Assembly (NCBI GenBank): GCA_963811055.1
Contig: CAWEPQ010000001.1
Span: 186,001-250,000, forward strand
Origin: JACVRW01 sp963811055
Lineage (GTDB): Bacteria > Actinomycetota > Thermoleophilia > Solirubrobacterales > Thermoleophilaceae
DNA length: 64,000 nt
Direction: 5' to 3'
This document shows, in pieces, positions 7,556 to 15,633 of the stretch; position 1 is the first letter of the stretch, and each line of letters opens with the position of its first letter. The notes under the pieces are model-generated. The model was given only the letters and a program-made list of their open reading frames with translations. It made no database searches and had not been told where the DNA came from. Position numbers and translations under genes: made by a program.

Positions 7556-8364
7556 TGCCTGAAACGATGACACGGACGGCAAGCAGGGCTCGTAGCTCGT
7601 TGAGCATGAGCGTCGGGTGCTCTAGGACGTCGCCGTAGGTGGAGCGGCGGTCCTGCTCCCAGGCGTGGCGGGAGTGGTGGTAGCGGTAGCCGTCGAGCTC
7701 GATGGTCAGGTGGCGGTCGGGCCAGCGGCAACCTGAGCTCTTCGAGCTGCTGGAGGAAGCGGCTCTCGAGCTTGCTGAGCGTCACGTTCACATCGCCGCG
7801 CAGCACCCGCCGCAGGTCGCCCGCCCCCGGGGCGTTGGGATAGCGCCCGAGCACCGCCTCCACATCGCCAGGCGTCGCGCGGTGACGCACACCGGCCTCG
7901 TGGCAGGCGCGAGCAAGCTCATCGGGCGTGAGCACCGCCGCGAGACCACAAGCGTCCGAGCGACCGTCGTCACCGGGATCCCCCTCCAGAGCATCCCCTC
8001 GCACCGACGCGTGCGCCGGGTTCGTACGCCCGGCACGCGGCGCTCGGACAGGGCGATGACCTCTGGCTGCGGCGGGGGCCCGCGGACCAGCCCGAGCAGA
8101 TGCGCGGCAGCCCTCCCACTCAGGAGCGCCCTCCTGCCGCACGCCAACGTTGCGGCCAGGTACCTGGCCTCCACGCTCGGCGCCCGGTGCCCGACGCGAT
8201 AGACGCCGGGGTACTCGCGATGCAGCGCGCCGATCTCGAGACGCCAGCTGATCTCCGCGGGGGTGACGCCGGCCGGCCAGCAGCTGCCTGCGCGTGACGA
8301 CACCGTGCGCGGCGCCGGCCATTCGCGCCAGTTTCCGCTCCACCGTGTCATCCAGGTACGGCAC
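7556..8364 (-). pseudogene. Frameshifted AbiEi-like/DUF559 protein gene
   Basis: Pieces of one protein lie in three minus frames. AGAAHGVVTRRQLLAG is in one frame, then GVTPAEISWRLEIGALHREY through RGIPVTTVARTL in a second. The first frame resumes at LTPDELARACHEAGVRHR to SRFLQQLEELRLP, and a third holds RWPDRHLTIELDGYRYHHSR. The first lesion is one extra base in a GC run near 8285. The C-terminal endonuclease-like domain also lacks about a dozen residues between its WEQDRR and TYGDVLEHP segments. The intact homologue is at 25990-26898. DUF559 is a Vsr/PD-(D/E)xK-like fold. The gene cannot give a full product; the ends given are approximate. Confidence 0.8.
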
Positions 8365-8422
8365 TGCCGTAGTTAGATGCCACGGTGACCCGGATCTCGC
8401 CCCGCCGACCCAGGAGGACCGA

Positions 8423-8980
8423 ATGAGCAAGCTGATCTATTCGATCGGAGTGTCCCTGGACGGCTTCATCGCCGGGCCCGGCGGCGAGTTCGACTGGGCG
8501 GCGCCGGACGAGGAGCTTCACCGGTTCCACAACGAGCAGACCCGGGAGATCGGCGCGCATCTGCTGGGAAGGCGGCTCTACGAGTTGATGGTCTACTGGG
8601 AGACCGCCGACCGGCAGCCGTCTATCTCGGAGTACCACCTCGAGTTCGCCCGTCTCTGGCAGGCGCTGCCGAAGGTCGTGTTCTCCAACACCCTCGAAGA
8701 GGTGGAGGGCAATGCCAGGCTCGCCACCGACGGCCTGGCCGAGGAGCTCGCCAGGCTGAGGGAGCAGCCAGGGAAGGACCTGGCGATCGGCGGCGCCGGC
8801 CTGGCCGCGAGCGCGATGAAGCTGAACCTGATCGACGAGTACCGGCTCTTCATCAGTCCGGTGATCGTCGGCGGAGGCACCCCCTACTTCGCGGCCCTGG
8901 ACGAGCGGCTCGACCTGGAGCTGGTCGAGACGCGAACGTTCGGGTCACGTACCGTTTACCTGCGCTACCGGCGCGTGTAG
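8423..8980 (+). CDS. Dihydrofolate reductase-family (RibD C-terminal-like) protein
   Basis: 185 residues from ATG 8423, chosen because of a clear AGGAGG at 8412-8417. The start KLIYSIGVSLDGFIAGPGGEFDW, the LLGRRLYELM helix and the end IDEYRLFISPVIVGGGTPYF are typical of the RibD_C family, which shares the DHFR fold and binds NADPH. These stand-alone paralogues rarely are true DHFRs; substrate unknown. Three more members lie at 12527-14150. It is divergent from the DUF559 pseudogene. Confidence 0.88.
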   Translation: MSKLIYSIGVSLDGFIAGPGGEFDWAAPDEELHRFHNEQTREIGAHLLGRRLYELMVYWETADRQPSISEYHLEFARLWQALPKVVFSNTLEEVEGNARLATDGLAEELARLREQPGKDLAIGGAGLAASAMKLNLIDEYRLFISPVIVGGGTPYFAALDERLDLELVETRTFGSRTVYLRYRRV

Positions 8981-9050
8981 CTCGCCGAACCTGGGCAGTG
9001 CCAGCGCGGGCGTTGTTTCGCCCGATGGGGCCTGCTAACCCACCGCAGGC

Positions 9051-9947
9051 GTGCCGGCCCGTCGACTGCTGCTACTGATCGCCGCTCTGGTTGCCGGCGC
9101 CTCCTCCGGCTGCGGACCCGTGATCGGCGGCTGCCCGGTTTTCCCCGCGGACAACGCGTGGAATCAGGACATCTCGCGGGCTCCGGTGGACACCTCGCAC
9201 GACTACATCGCGTCGCTCGGCTCCATGACGCTGTGGCCCGACTTCGGCGGGAACGGCCAGTACGGGATTCCGTACGTCGTCGTGCCCTCCTCGCAGCCTC
9301 TCGTTCCGATCTCCTTCGACGTGGCGGACGAGTCGGACCCCGGCCCCTACCCGATCCCGCCCAACGCCCCGGTGGAGGGGGGCGGCGACCGGCACGTGAT
9401 CGCCCTGCGGCAGGGTGACTGCAAGCTGTTCGAGCTCTACGCGGCCGCCCGCCAGGGCGCGGGCTGGCATGCCTACAGCGGTGCGGTCTGGAACCTCCGC
9501 TCGAACGCGCTGCGGCCCGACGGCTGGACCTCGGCGGACGCGGCCGGGCTGCCGATCCTCCCGGGACTCGCTCGCCGCGACGAGGCCGACGGCGGAGTCA
9601 TCAGCCACGCGCTGCGGATCACCGTGCCGACCACCCAGAGGGCCTATATCCACCCGGCCACGCACTGGGCGTCGTCTAACACCGATCCCGACCAGCCGCC
9701 GATGGGCCTACGGGTGCGCCTCAAGGCGAGCTACGACATCAGCCGCCTGCGCGGCCAGGCGCGAGCGGTCGCCCAGGCCCTCAAGACCTATGGCGCGCTG
9801 GTGGCCGACAACGCCGGCTCACCGCGGGTCTACATCTCCGGGAGCGTGGACACCGGCTGGGTCGACGACGACCTGAACGGCCTCAAGACCATCCCGGCGA
9901 GCGCGCTCGAAGCCGTGCGCACCAACCCGGTCGTGCGCGGCTACTGA
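9051..9947 (+). CDS. Secreted protein with CPVFPADNxWN motif, unknown function
   Basis: 298 residues from a GTG at 9051. The N-terminus PARRLLLLIAALVAGASSGC is a signal peptide; the Cys at its end could be a lipoprotein site, but the lipobox (SSGC) is weak. The mature protein opens with GGCPVFPADNAWNQDIS, followed by an ALRQGDCKLFELYAA segment, RPDGWTSADAAGLPILPGL and a GGVISHALRITVP segment. I know these as recurring in a family of exported bacterial proteins without assigned function. The His/Asp/Trp-rich conserved core suggests an enzyme or carbohydrate binder, but no catalytic signature can be named. Monocistronic by spacing. Confidence 0.7.
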   Translation: MPARRLLLLIAALVAGASSGCGPVIGGCPVFPADNAWNQDISRAPVDTSHDYIASLGSMTLWPDFGGNGQYGIPYVVVPSSQPLVPISFDVADESDPGPYPIPPNAPVEGGGDRHVIALRQGDCKLFELYAAARQGAGWHAYSGAVWNLRSNALRPDGWTSADAAGLPILPGLARRDEADGGVISHALRITVPTTQRAYIHPATHWASSNTDPDQPPMGLRVRLKASYDISRLRGQARAVAQALKTYGALVADNAGSPRVYISGSVDTGWVDDDLNGLKTIPASALEAVRTNPVVRGY

Positions 9948-9980
9948 GTCAGCCGCCCACTACTGAATACGCTCGCGTTC

Positions 9981-10826
9981 ATGCCCGAGGTCGAACTCAA
10001 GCGCGAAGGGGCGATCGCCTATCGCGAGGCCATCCCCCAGGCGTCCGAGAACGGCGATCCCGTTCTCCTCGTCCACGGCTTCCCGCAGAGCTCCTACATG
10101 TGGGTGCCGGTGCTCGCGGCCCTCGCCGCGAGCGGTCGCAGAGCGATCGCCCCGGACCTGAGCGGCTACGGCGACTCCCCGCCCGATCCGCCAGGCACGT
10201 GGGAGCACCATGTAAGCGCTCTCGAGACGTTCCGCCAGGCCCTGGGGCTGAAGCGCGTGGTGCTCGGACTCCATGACTGGGGAGGCCTGATCGGCCTGCG
10301 CTGGGGGTGCGACCACCCGGATGCCGTCTCCACGCTGATCCTGAGCAGGGGGACAGGAGGGCACGTGATGGCGCAGGTGCTGCGCACGCCGGGCCAGGGC
10401 GAACAGCTCGTCGACAACGTCACGAAACAGGCCTTCGCCACCATGATGAGAGACCAGGGCGGGCGCATCCCCGATGACGCGATGGATGAGTACTGGAAGG
10501 CCTTCATGTCCCCGGCGGGGCGCCGGGGCATGCTCGAGCTCTACCGCTCCGGCGACTTCGAGAAGCTGCAGCCCTACGAGGGGCAGCTGGAGGCCATGGG
10601 TGCCCCGGCGCTGATCCTCTGGGGCGAGAACGACCCTTTGGCACCAGTGGCCGCTGCACACAGGTTCAACCGGGAGATCCCCGATTCACAGGTGGTGATC
10701 CTGGAGGGCGCCAGTCACTTCCTCTACGACGACGAGCCCGCCCGGTGCGCGCGAGAGATCGTCGCGTTTCTCGACTCGAGGATCGCTCGCACGACGGCAT
10801 CCCAGTCGGCTCGATCGATCCCGTGA
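9981..10826 (+). CDS. Alpha/beta hydrolase with Asp nucleophile (epoxide hydrolase / dehalogenase type)
   Basis: 281 residues. HGFPQSS (32-38) is the oxyanion loop and LHDWGG puts Asp99 at the nucleophile elbow, so the enzyme uses an Asp like epoxide hydrolases and haloalkane dehalogenases. ILWGENDP and EGASHFLYDDEP supply the acid and the catalytic His. Trp100 after the nucleophile fits haloalkane dehalogenases as well as epoxide hydrolases, so the reaction is open. The fold should end near AREIVAFLDS; the last 15 residues are an unlikely-looking tail (ARTTASQSARSIP). This tail lies in a 103-base overlap with the convergent hydrolase gene. Confidence 0.85.
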   Translation: MPEVELKREGAIAYREAIPQASENGDPVLLVHGFPQSSYMWVPVLAALAASGRRAIAPDLSGYGDSPPDPPGTWEHHVSALETFRQALGLKRVVLGLHDWGGLIGLRWGCDHPDAVSTLILSRGTGGHVMAQVLRTPGQGEQLVDNVTKQAFATMMRDQGGRIPDDAMDEYWKAFMSPAGRRGMLELYRSGDFEKLQPYEGQLEAMGAPALILWGENDPLAPVAAAHRFNREIPDSQVVILEGASHFLYDDEPARCAREIVAFLDSRIARTTASQSARSIP

Positions 10827-11602
10827 CCCGCTCCCTCCAGCGTCAGCAGCCTCCCGCCGGGGATCTCGCCGGCGAGCGCCTCGCCGTGTCCGACCGGGAA
10901 CATGGGATCCGCCGTGCCGTGGATCACGAGCGTGGGCACGACGATCGACGACAGAGGCTCGTGCGATCGCTCCTCGTCGGGTAGGACGTCGTGGTTCTGC
11001 GCGGAGGCGAAGTTGCTCGCCCGCTCGACGTCGCGACGGACCAGCTCGCGGACTCGTGCCTCATTGAACGGGCGTTGGCCTCCCCCGAGCATGCGTGAGT
11101 AGTCGACCAGGTAGTCGATCACCGATTCCGCCTCGGACCAATCGACCTGCGCCGTCCCTACGAAGCGCCCGAACTCCTCGGTTGGTGCCGGCAGCTCGCG
11201 GTCACCGGGCGTAGCGGGAGACGTGCTGATGAGGACCAGGGAGAGAACGCGATCGGGGAAGTCGAGCGCGAGCACCTGCGCGAACGCCCCGCCCGCGGAC
11301 ACCCCGACCAGGTGCGCCGCCGGGATGCCGTAGGCGTCGAGCACCCCGACGGCGTCGGCGACCAGGTCAGCACCGGTGTACTCGGGGCGGCCGGGCTCGT
11401 AGGTGACTGAACGGCCGGTGTCGCGGTGGTCGTAGCGGATGACGAAGCGCCCGCCCTCGGCGAGGAGTCGGCAGAAGCCCTCCTCCCACCAGAGCATCGA
11501 CGCGCCAATGCCCATGATGAGCAGGGTCGGCGGGTCGGCCGCGTCGCCAAAGGACTCCGTGCAGAGCTCCACGCCGTTCGCTTCGATCAGTCGCTCGGTC
11601 AC
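10724..11602 (-). CDS. Alpha/beta hydrolase with Ser nucleophile
   Basis: 292 residues from GTG at 11602 (TERLIEANGVELCTESFGD), which is the usual family N-terminus; the frame is open upstream into the divergent gene. GIGASMLWW is the oxyanion segment, YDHRDTGRS a conserved turn, and GVSAGG gives Ser102 as nucleophile. IHGTADPMFP and GAGHGID supply Asp and His. This resembles esterases of the AclR/DhmA-like group that hydrolyse lactones or esters; the substrate is unknown. The C-terminus overlaps the convergent hydrolase by 103 bases. Only 20 bases separate its start from the divergent GNAT gene, so the promoters must overlap. Confidence 0.87.
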   Translation of the reverse strand: MTERLIEANGVELCTESFGDAADPPTLLIMGIGASMLWWEEGFCRLLAEGGRFVIRYDHRDTGRSVTYEPGRPEYTGADLVADAVGVLDAYGIPAAHLVGVSAGGAFAQVLALDFPDRVLSLVLISTSPATPGDRELPAPTEEFGRFVGTAQVDWSEAESVIDYLVDYSRMLGGGQRPFNEARVRELVRRDVERASNFASAQNHDVLPDEERSHEPLSSIVVPTLVIHGTADPMFPVGHGEALAGEIPGGRLLTLEGAGHGIDRADWDAVVRAILESRNATISRAHRAGSSS

Positions 11603-11622
11603 GCTTGGCAAGATTGCACTCG

Positions 11623-12138
11623 ATGCCGCGGATCCGGGCGCCTCACCGGGATGAGCTCGAGGCCCTTCGTTGGATCGAGCGCGACGCGGGTCGCGCATTT
11701 GCGGCGATAGGCATGGCGCGGATCGCCGACGACGACCCTCCGTCGCCGGCTGAGCTCGAGGCCTTCCTTGCGAGCGGACGTGCTTGGGTCAGCGTCGACG
11801 AGCAAGATCGTCCGATCGCGTACCTGCTCAGCTCTGTCGTCGACGGGTGCGCCCACATCGATCAGGTGAGCGTGAACTCGGCGCATGCGCGGCGAGGCCT
11901 GGGCGCCACGCTCATCGAGAACCTTGCCGCCACGGCGCGTACGGAGGGCCGGCCGGCGCTGACGCTTACGACATTCCGCGACGTTCCCTGGAACGCGCCC
12001 TACTACCAGCGCCTGGGATTCGTGATCGTCGACCCGGCCGAACAGGGACCCGAACTGGCCGCGCTCGTCAGCCGAGAGTCCGCCGCGATCCCGGGTGACG
12101 CCCCCCGCGTAGCCATGCGACGCTCCGTTCGGCGCTGA
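11623..12138 (+). CDS. GNAT-family N-acetyltransferase
   Basis: 171 residues from ATG 11623 (PRIRAPHRDELEALRWIERD). The GNAT core is clear: AWVSVDEQDRPIAYLL, then HIDQVSVNSAHARRGLGATL with the acetyl-CoA pyrophosphate loop ARRGLG, and the late motif PYYQRLGFVIVD. The N-terminal DEDPPS-type segment resembles acetyltransferases acting on small amines or amino acids; the acceptor cannot be told. It is divergent from an alpha/beta hydrolase gene, and 13 bases before the repeat-protein gene on the same strand. Confidence 0.88.
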   Translation: MPRIRAPHRDELEALRWIERDAGRAFAAIGMARIADDDPPSPAELEAFLASGRAWVSVDEQDRPIAYLLSSVVDGCAHIDQVSVNSAHARRGLGATLIENLAATARTEGRPALTLTTFRDVPWNAPYYQRLGFVIVDPAEQGPELAALVSRESAAIPGDAPRVAMRRSVRR

Positions 12139-12151
12139 GGAATACGGTGTC

Positions 12152-12514
12152 GTGATGATCGCCAACGACGACTCGGCCAACATCGGCTCGACCGGTGTGA
12201 CCGGCGCCGCGGGGGTGGTCGGCTCGGCCGGAGTGGACGGCTCGGCCGGTGTGGTCGGGTCGGCGGGCGTGGCCCGCGCACGGGGCGTGCTCGGCAGCGT
12301 CGGCGTCGTCGGATCGTCCGCGGTCGTCGGCAGCGCGGCAGTCGCGCTGAGCGTCGGTGTGGTCGGCTCGGCCGGCATCCTCGGCGGACTGGCCAACGTC
12401 GGCTGCGCGGGCTGCGTCGGGTGCGTCGGGTGCGTGAACTGCAGAGGTTGCGTGGGGTGCATCGGGTGCGTCGGACTCACCGGCGCCGTCGGGCGCATCG
12501 GCGCGCGGGCCTGA
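12152..12514 (+). CDS. Three-residue-repeat Gly/Val/Cys protein, unknown
   Basis: 120 residues from GTG 12152 or ATG 12155; a TGAGGA sits at 12136-12141. After a short polar start (MIANDDSANIG) the whole chain is a period-3 repeat with small residues at every third position, e.g. GVVGSAGVDGSAGVV, often readable as six-residue units. From residue 85 the small residue becomes Cys: C85, 88, 91, 94, 97, 100, 103 and 106, eight in perfect register. No signal peptide or membrane helix is evident. Such strict periodicity suggests a solenoid or a three-residues-per-turn helix with a cysteine ladder. It could bind metal or cross-link; no family is recognised and coding status needs expression evidence. 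Confidence 0.55.
   Translation: MMIANDDSANIGSTGVTGAAGVVGSAGVDGSAGVVGSAGVARARGVLGSVGVVGSSAVVGSAAVALSVGVVGSAGILGGLANVGCAGCVGCVGCVNCRGCVGCIGCVGLTGAVGRIGARA
12404..12469 (+). repeat. 9-base tandem repeat encoding the Cys ladder
   Basis: This stretch is built from 9-base units of the form tgcgtcggg (variants tgcgcgggc, tgcgtgaac, tgcagaggt, tgcatcggg), giving Cys-x-Gly/Asn repeats. Third-position differences between units show it is not a freshly expanded microsatellite. The flanking gene sequence continues the same period with Ser/Ala/Gly in place of Cys. Confidence 0.7.
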
Positions 12515-12526
12515 CTCGCATCCGGG

Positions 12527-13102
12527 TCAATGGAGGGTGGGTCGGTAGACGAGCTGTTGGATGTGACCGTCGAGCGTCCGGTTCTCGACCAGCTCCAGGT
12601 CGAAGTCGGCCGCACCCTCGAAGATCGGGTCCAGCCCGGTCTGACCGGTGATCACAGGGAAGACCGTCACCTGCACGCGGTCGACCAGGCCGGCGGCCAT
12701 CAGCGCCCGGTTCATCGACAGGCTGCCGTGCGAGCGCAACGGAACCTCGGACTCCTCTTTGAGCCGGGCCACGACGTCGACGGCGTCACCGCTCACGAGA
12801 GTCGCGTCGTGCCAGTCGAGGGGGCCTTCCAGCGTCGTGGACACCACGGTTGCCGGCAGGCTGATCATCCGGGTGACCCACGGGTCACGCACCTCGGACT
12901 CCTCCGTGCTCGAGGCCAGCATCCGCGCGAACGCGCGGTAGGTGTTGGCCCCGAAGACCATCCGCTGCTCCTCGCTGTACAGGTCAAGACGGTGGTCGAG
13001 CAACTCGGGGCCCTGCTTCCCCCAATAGCCGGTCCATGGGGCGGTGGCGGCCCCGTAGCCGTCGAGGCTGGAAAAGACGTCGAAGGTGTAGGTGGCGCTC
13101 AT
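12527..13102 (-). CDS. Dihydrofolate reductase-family (RibD C-terminal-like) protein
   Basis: 191 residues from ATG 13102, with AAGAGGAG just upstream. TYTFDVFSSLDGYGAATAPW at the start, MVFGANTYRAFARML and the end VDRVQVTVFPVITGQTGLDP are family features. The usual phosphate-binding HGGxxL segment reads HGSLSMNRALM. The start overlaps the stop of the broken middle paralogue (ATGA, 13102-13099), so this is the last gene of a three-gene tandem read from 14150. Substrate unknown. Confidence 0.87.
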   Translation of the reverse strand: MSATYTFDVFSSLDGYGAATAPWTGYWGKQGPELLDHRLDLYSEEQRMVFGANTYRAFARMLASSTEESEVRDPWVTRMISLPATVVSTTLEGPLDWHDATLVSGDAVDVVARLKEESEVPLRSHGSLSMNRALMAAGLVDRVQVTVFPVITGQTGLDPIFEGAADFDLELVENRTLDGHIQQLVYRPTLH

Positions 13103-13593
13103 GTCGTTCTCCTCTTTATGGGCTCGTACCGCATCGCCACGGCCCCGGAGCCGAACTCGAGCCGGCCCACGAGCTTCAGGTCGACACGCTCCGACAGCCC
13201 CGCGAACAAGGTCGGCCCGTGGCCCACCAGCCTGGGGTGCACCACGAACTCGTACTCATCGATCAACCCCAGCTCCGCCAACGCCAGCGGAAGCTTCACG
13301 CCTCCCACGAACAGTCCCTGACCCGGCTCTCGAGGGTGCTCGACACCACGTACTTCTTCGCCGCGTCGATCGTCCGGCCGAAGGGCGCCATCCATTCGGG
13401 CATCGCTTCCATCTGCCCAGGTGGCCGCCAGGCCGACTCCATCATCTCGTAGGTCACCCGGCCGAAAAGGAGGGCGTCGGCCTGGGCGATGCTCTCCGTC
13501 GCATGGCGATGCGTCTCCTCGTCCGGGGAGCCCTCCCGGTGATCGCAGCATCCGTCCAACGTGACGTTTGATGGAATACCGAAGCGGTCGCAT
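13099..13593 (-). pseudogene. Broken dihydrofolate reductase-family gene, middle copy of the tandem
   Basis: The ATG at 13593 overlaps the stop of the upstream paralogue (TGATG) and begins MRPLRYSI. An extra A in an AAA run near 13566-13568 then shifts the frame; NVTLDGCCDHREG and LLFGRVTYEMM to KKYVVSSTLE are read in the second frame. Near 13340 a deletion of roughly 25 codons, not a multiple of three, returns to the first frame at EPGQGLFVGGVKLPLALAEL, which runs to a stop overlapping the next gene. Two lesions that cancel in frame but remove the core make it non-functional. The family assignment is clear from both halves. Confidence 0.85.
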
Positions 13594-14150
13594 CAGCGCT
13601 TCGGCACCAGGATCTGCCCGAGGGCTCCGCTCTGGAAGCGCTCCTCTTCGACGACGTCCAGCTTCAGGTGGTCTTCCAGCTCGGCGAATGGGCTGTGCCC
13701 AGCGCCGACCGCAATCGGGACCGTCATCAGCTGGTATTCGTCGACGAGGCCCAGGCGGGTCACCGACTTGGCGAAGTCGGGGCCGCCGTGGACCAGGATC
13801 GTCCCTTCGTCGTCCCGAGCCTTCAGATCCGCGATCTCCGCGCGCAGGTCCCCGCCGAAGATCTCGGCCGGTCCCCATTCCGCCTTCTCCAGAGTGTGGG
13901 AGAACACAGCCTTAGGCTTCTCGTTCATCGCGGTGGCAATCGGCCCCTCGGACGCGGCCCAGTGCGGTCCCATGATCTCGTAGCTGCGGCGCCCCATAGC
14001 GTGGACGCCGGCCGCCTCGAGCGCGCGGATGTTCCAGCCGCCCGAGTCGTCGCCGAAGAACTCGAACATCCATTCATGGGTCCCGTCGGGGCTGGTGACA
14101 AAACCGTCGAGGGACATGACCATCTTGAGAACTACTTTTCTATCGCTCAT
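13593..14150 (-). CDS. Dihydrofolate reductase-family (RibD C-terminal-like) protein
   Basis: 185 residues from ATG 14150. VVLKMVMSLDGFVTSPDGTH at the start, GRRSYEIMGPHW, LVHGGPDFAKSVTRLGLVDEY and the last strand QSGALGQILVPKR match the stand-alone RibD_C/YyaP-like group. HGGPDF keeps the NADPH phosphate contact loop. First gene of the tandem of three; its stop overlaps the next ATG. It is divergent from the methyltransferase gene with 37 bases between, so expression of both may be linked. Confidence 0.88.
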   Translation of the reverse strand: MSDRKVVLKMVMSLDGFVTSPDGTHEWMFEFFGDDSGGWNIRALEAAGVHAMGRRSYEIMGPHWAASEGPIATAMNEKPKAVFSHTLEKAEWGPAEIFGGDLRAEIADLKARDDEGTILVHGGPDFAKSVTRLGLVDEYQLMTVPIAVGAGHSPFAELEDHLKLDVVEEERFQSGALGQILVPKR

Positions 14151-14187
14151 GTCGGTAGAGACCTACCCCCTCGCTTGAATTCATCGC

Positions 14188-14724
14188 ATGGCGGGCAGAG
14201 CATCGGAGCGGTTCGTCTGGGCGATCGACACTCTGGAGGTCCGCCCGGCCGACCACCTGCTCGAGGTCGGCTGCGGCCACGGCGTCGCGGTCTCCCTGGT
14301 CTGCGAGAGACTGGCGACGGGAACGATCACCGCGATCGACCGCTCGCCCAAGATGATCGAGATGGCCACGCGGAGGAACCGCCGGCACGTCAACGAGGGC
14401 AGGGCTGTGCTCGAGGCCACCGCGCTTGAGGACGCGGACCTCGGCGATCGCCGCTTCGACAAGGTCTTCGCCTTCAACGTCGCTCCCTTCTGGCTTCAGC
14501 CGGAGGCGGCGCTCGGTGCCGTCCGCGAGCACCTCACCCGGGACGCGGCCGTCTACATCTTCTGGGACGCGCGCCACTCCGCGCCGGGGCGAGCCCGGGA
14601 CCTCGGAAACGAGCTGGCCGGCCGGCTACGCGAGGGCGGATTCTCCGTCGACAAGGTGCTGGTCGAGAACCTGCGCCCAGTCCCCGCGGTCTGCGTGATC
14701 GGGCGGCCGGAACGGAAGGGATGA
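14188..14724 (+). CDS. Class I SAM-dependent methyltransferase
   Basis: 178 residues. LLEVGCGHG (24-32) is motif I of the Rossmann-like SAM site, ITAIDRSPKMIEMA carries the acidic residue of motif II, and FDKVFAFNVAPFW is the motif IV region. The domain is minimal, without a distinct substrate module, and the FNVAPFWLQPEA segment is shared with small actinobacterial methyltransferases of unknown target. Divergent from the RibD_C-like tandem. Confidence 0.88.
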   Translation: MAGRASERFVWAIDTLEVRPADHLLEVGCGHGVAVSLVCERLATGTITAIDRSPKMIEMATRRNRRHVNEGRAVLEATALEDADLGDRRFDKVFAFNVAPFWLQPEAALGAVREHLTRDAAVYIFWDARHSAPGRARDLGNELAGRLREGGFSVDKVLVENLRPVPAVCVIGRPERKG

Positions 14725-15057
14725 AATCCCACCCTCTCCGGTTCGGGGCGCCCGCCTGGCAAGGAAGGGGCGTGCGACGCGTGCATCGCACGCGAGCACT
14801 CCGATGACACAGCCAGGCGATGCGCACCCGGGACGGGGAGATCCGGACGACGTGCGAACTCTCCACCCGAACTTAAGTCTGTAGTCGTGCACCTCATGGA
14901 GCCGGTCGGGCGAGAAGCACGACGCCGGGCCTGCTGATCTCTACACCGATCTGAGACTGCCCCTTTTTACCAGCGCCTGGTCGTGCGGTTCTTTAACGAC
15001 GCGCTGTTGGGTGGGCGCACCAACTGAGCTGGACGATTGCCGCCCCGGCCTGATTCG
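14725..15057. other. Intergenic region without a supported gene
   Basis: Between a plus-strand methyltransferase and a convergent membrane-protein gene. No convincing ORF, RNA or terminator was found. A short open stretch at 14971-15027 reads QRLVVRFFNDALLGGRTN then stop, which looks like the first helix of a SnoaL/NTF2-like protein and may be a gene remnant; this is weak. Composition is less GC-rich than the neighbours, with short T and A runs around 14960-15000. Confidence 0.4.
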
Positions 15058-15633
15058 TCAGTGGGCGTGCTTGGTGGCGATCAGTGCCAGGGAGCTGAGC
15101 ATGATGAACCAGAGACCGGCGCCGGTGATGATGCGTCGAAATGCGATGGCCAGCTGGCTGTTGGCTGGGGCGAGGAGTTCGAAGGCCACCAAGAGCGCCA
15201 GCAGGACCTCGTCAGCGCTGGCGATCGTGTCGATCGCGCCGACCGGCTCAGGACTCCACGGGGTCGGGCCGATAGGGAGCCCGGTGGTACGCGAGGCGAG
15301 CCACAGCATTACCACGAGCATGCTTGTGACTGCGCCGATCACCATTAGCTTGCGGGTTTGGGATTGGTAGAGCGCAATTCCCCAGGCCAACTGCGCCAGC
15401 GCCAGGACCACGAAGAAAAGGGCGTAGAGCGTGTACTCCTGGAGATGGTGCACGGCGGCGACGATATGGATTAGGCCTGCCCCTAGCGAGAGTCCGCAGG
15501 CCACCATGAGCCGATCGGCGATCGGCGCCGCATCAGTGCGCCTCATCGCCAGTGCCGCCGGGATCTGTCCTGCAGCGCCCGGGTGCGTCGGAGCAGTTGC
15601 AGCGCTGTCAGCGGGGTGTAACCGTGGCGTCAT
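15058..15633 (-). CDS. Small multi-pass membrane protein
   Basis: 191 residues from ATG 15633, which overlaps the end of the GGDEF-EAL gene by 26 bases; ATG 15546 (RRTDAAPIADR) is an alternative that drops a Pro/Ala-rich lead. Five or so hydrophobic segments follow: LSLGAGLIHIVAAVHHL, ALFFVVLALAQLAWGI, VIGAVTSMLVVMLWLA, LLALLVAFELLA and GLWFIMLSSLALIA. The His in IHIVAAVHHL near the first segment could be functional. No family is recognised with certainty. It is probably co-transcribed with the c-di-GMP gene. Confidence 0.65.
   Translation of the reverse strand: MTPRLHPADSAATAPTHPGAAGQIPAALAMRRTDAAPIADRLMVACGLSLGAGLIHIVAAVHHLQEYTLYALFFVVLALAQLAWGIALYQSQTRKLMVIGAVTSMLVVMLWLASRTTGLPIGPTPWSPEPVGAIDTIASADEVLLALLVAFELLAPANSQLAIAFRRIITGAGLWFIMLSSLALIATKHAH

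Noticed and set aside
12404..12469. CRISPR-like or microsatellite array
   Set aside because: The units are contiguous 9-mers in frame with a coding repeat, have no spacers and vary at the third position.
11599..12615. Minus-strand open frame with Pro/Thr/His repeats (THPTQP type) opposite the cysteine-ladder gene
   Set aside because: The repeats are the complement of the Gly/Val/Cys repeats, and the frame also runs through the GNAT and DHFR-like genes out of their frames. The plus frame has a start with a possible ribosome-binding site. Not fully excluded, but less likely.
14971..15027. Small gene encoding an 18-residue SnoaL-like segment
   Set aside because: Too short, no start or ribosome-binding site, and the resemblance covers only one helix.
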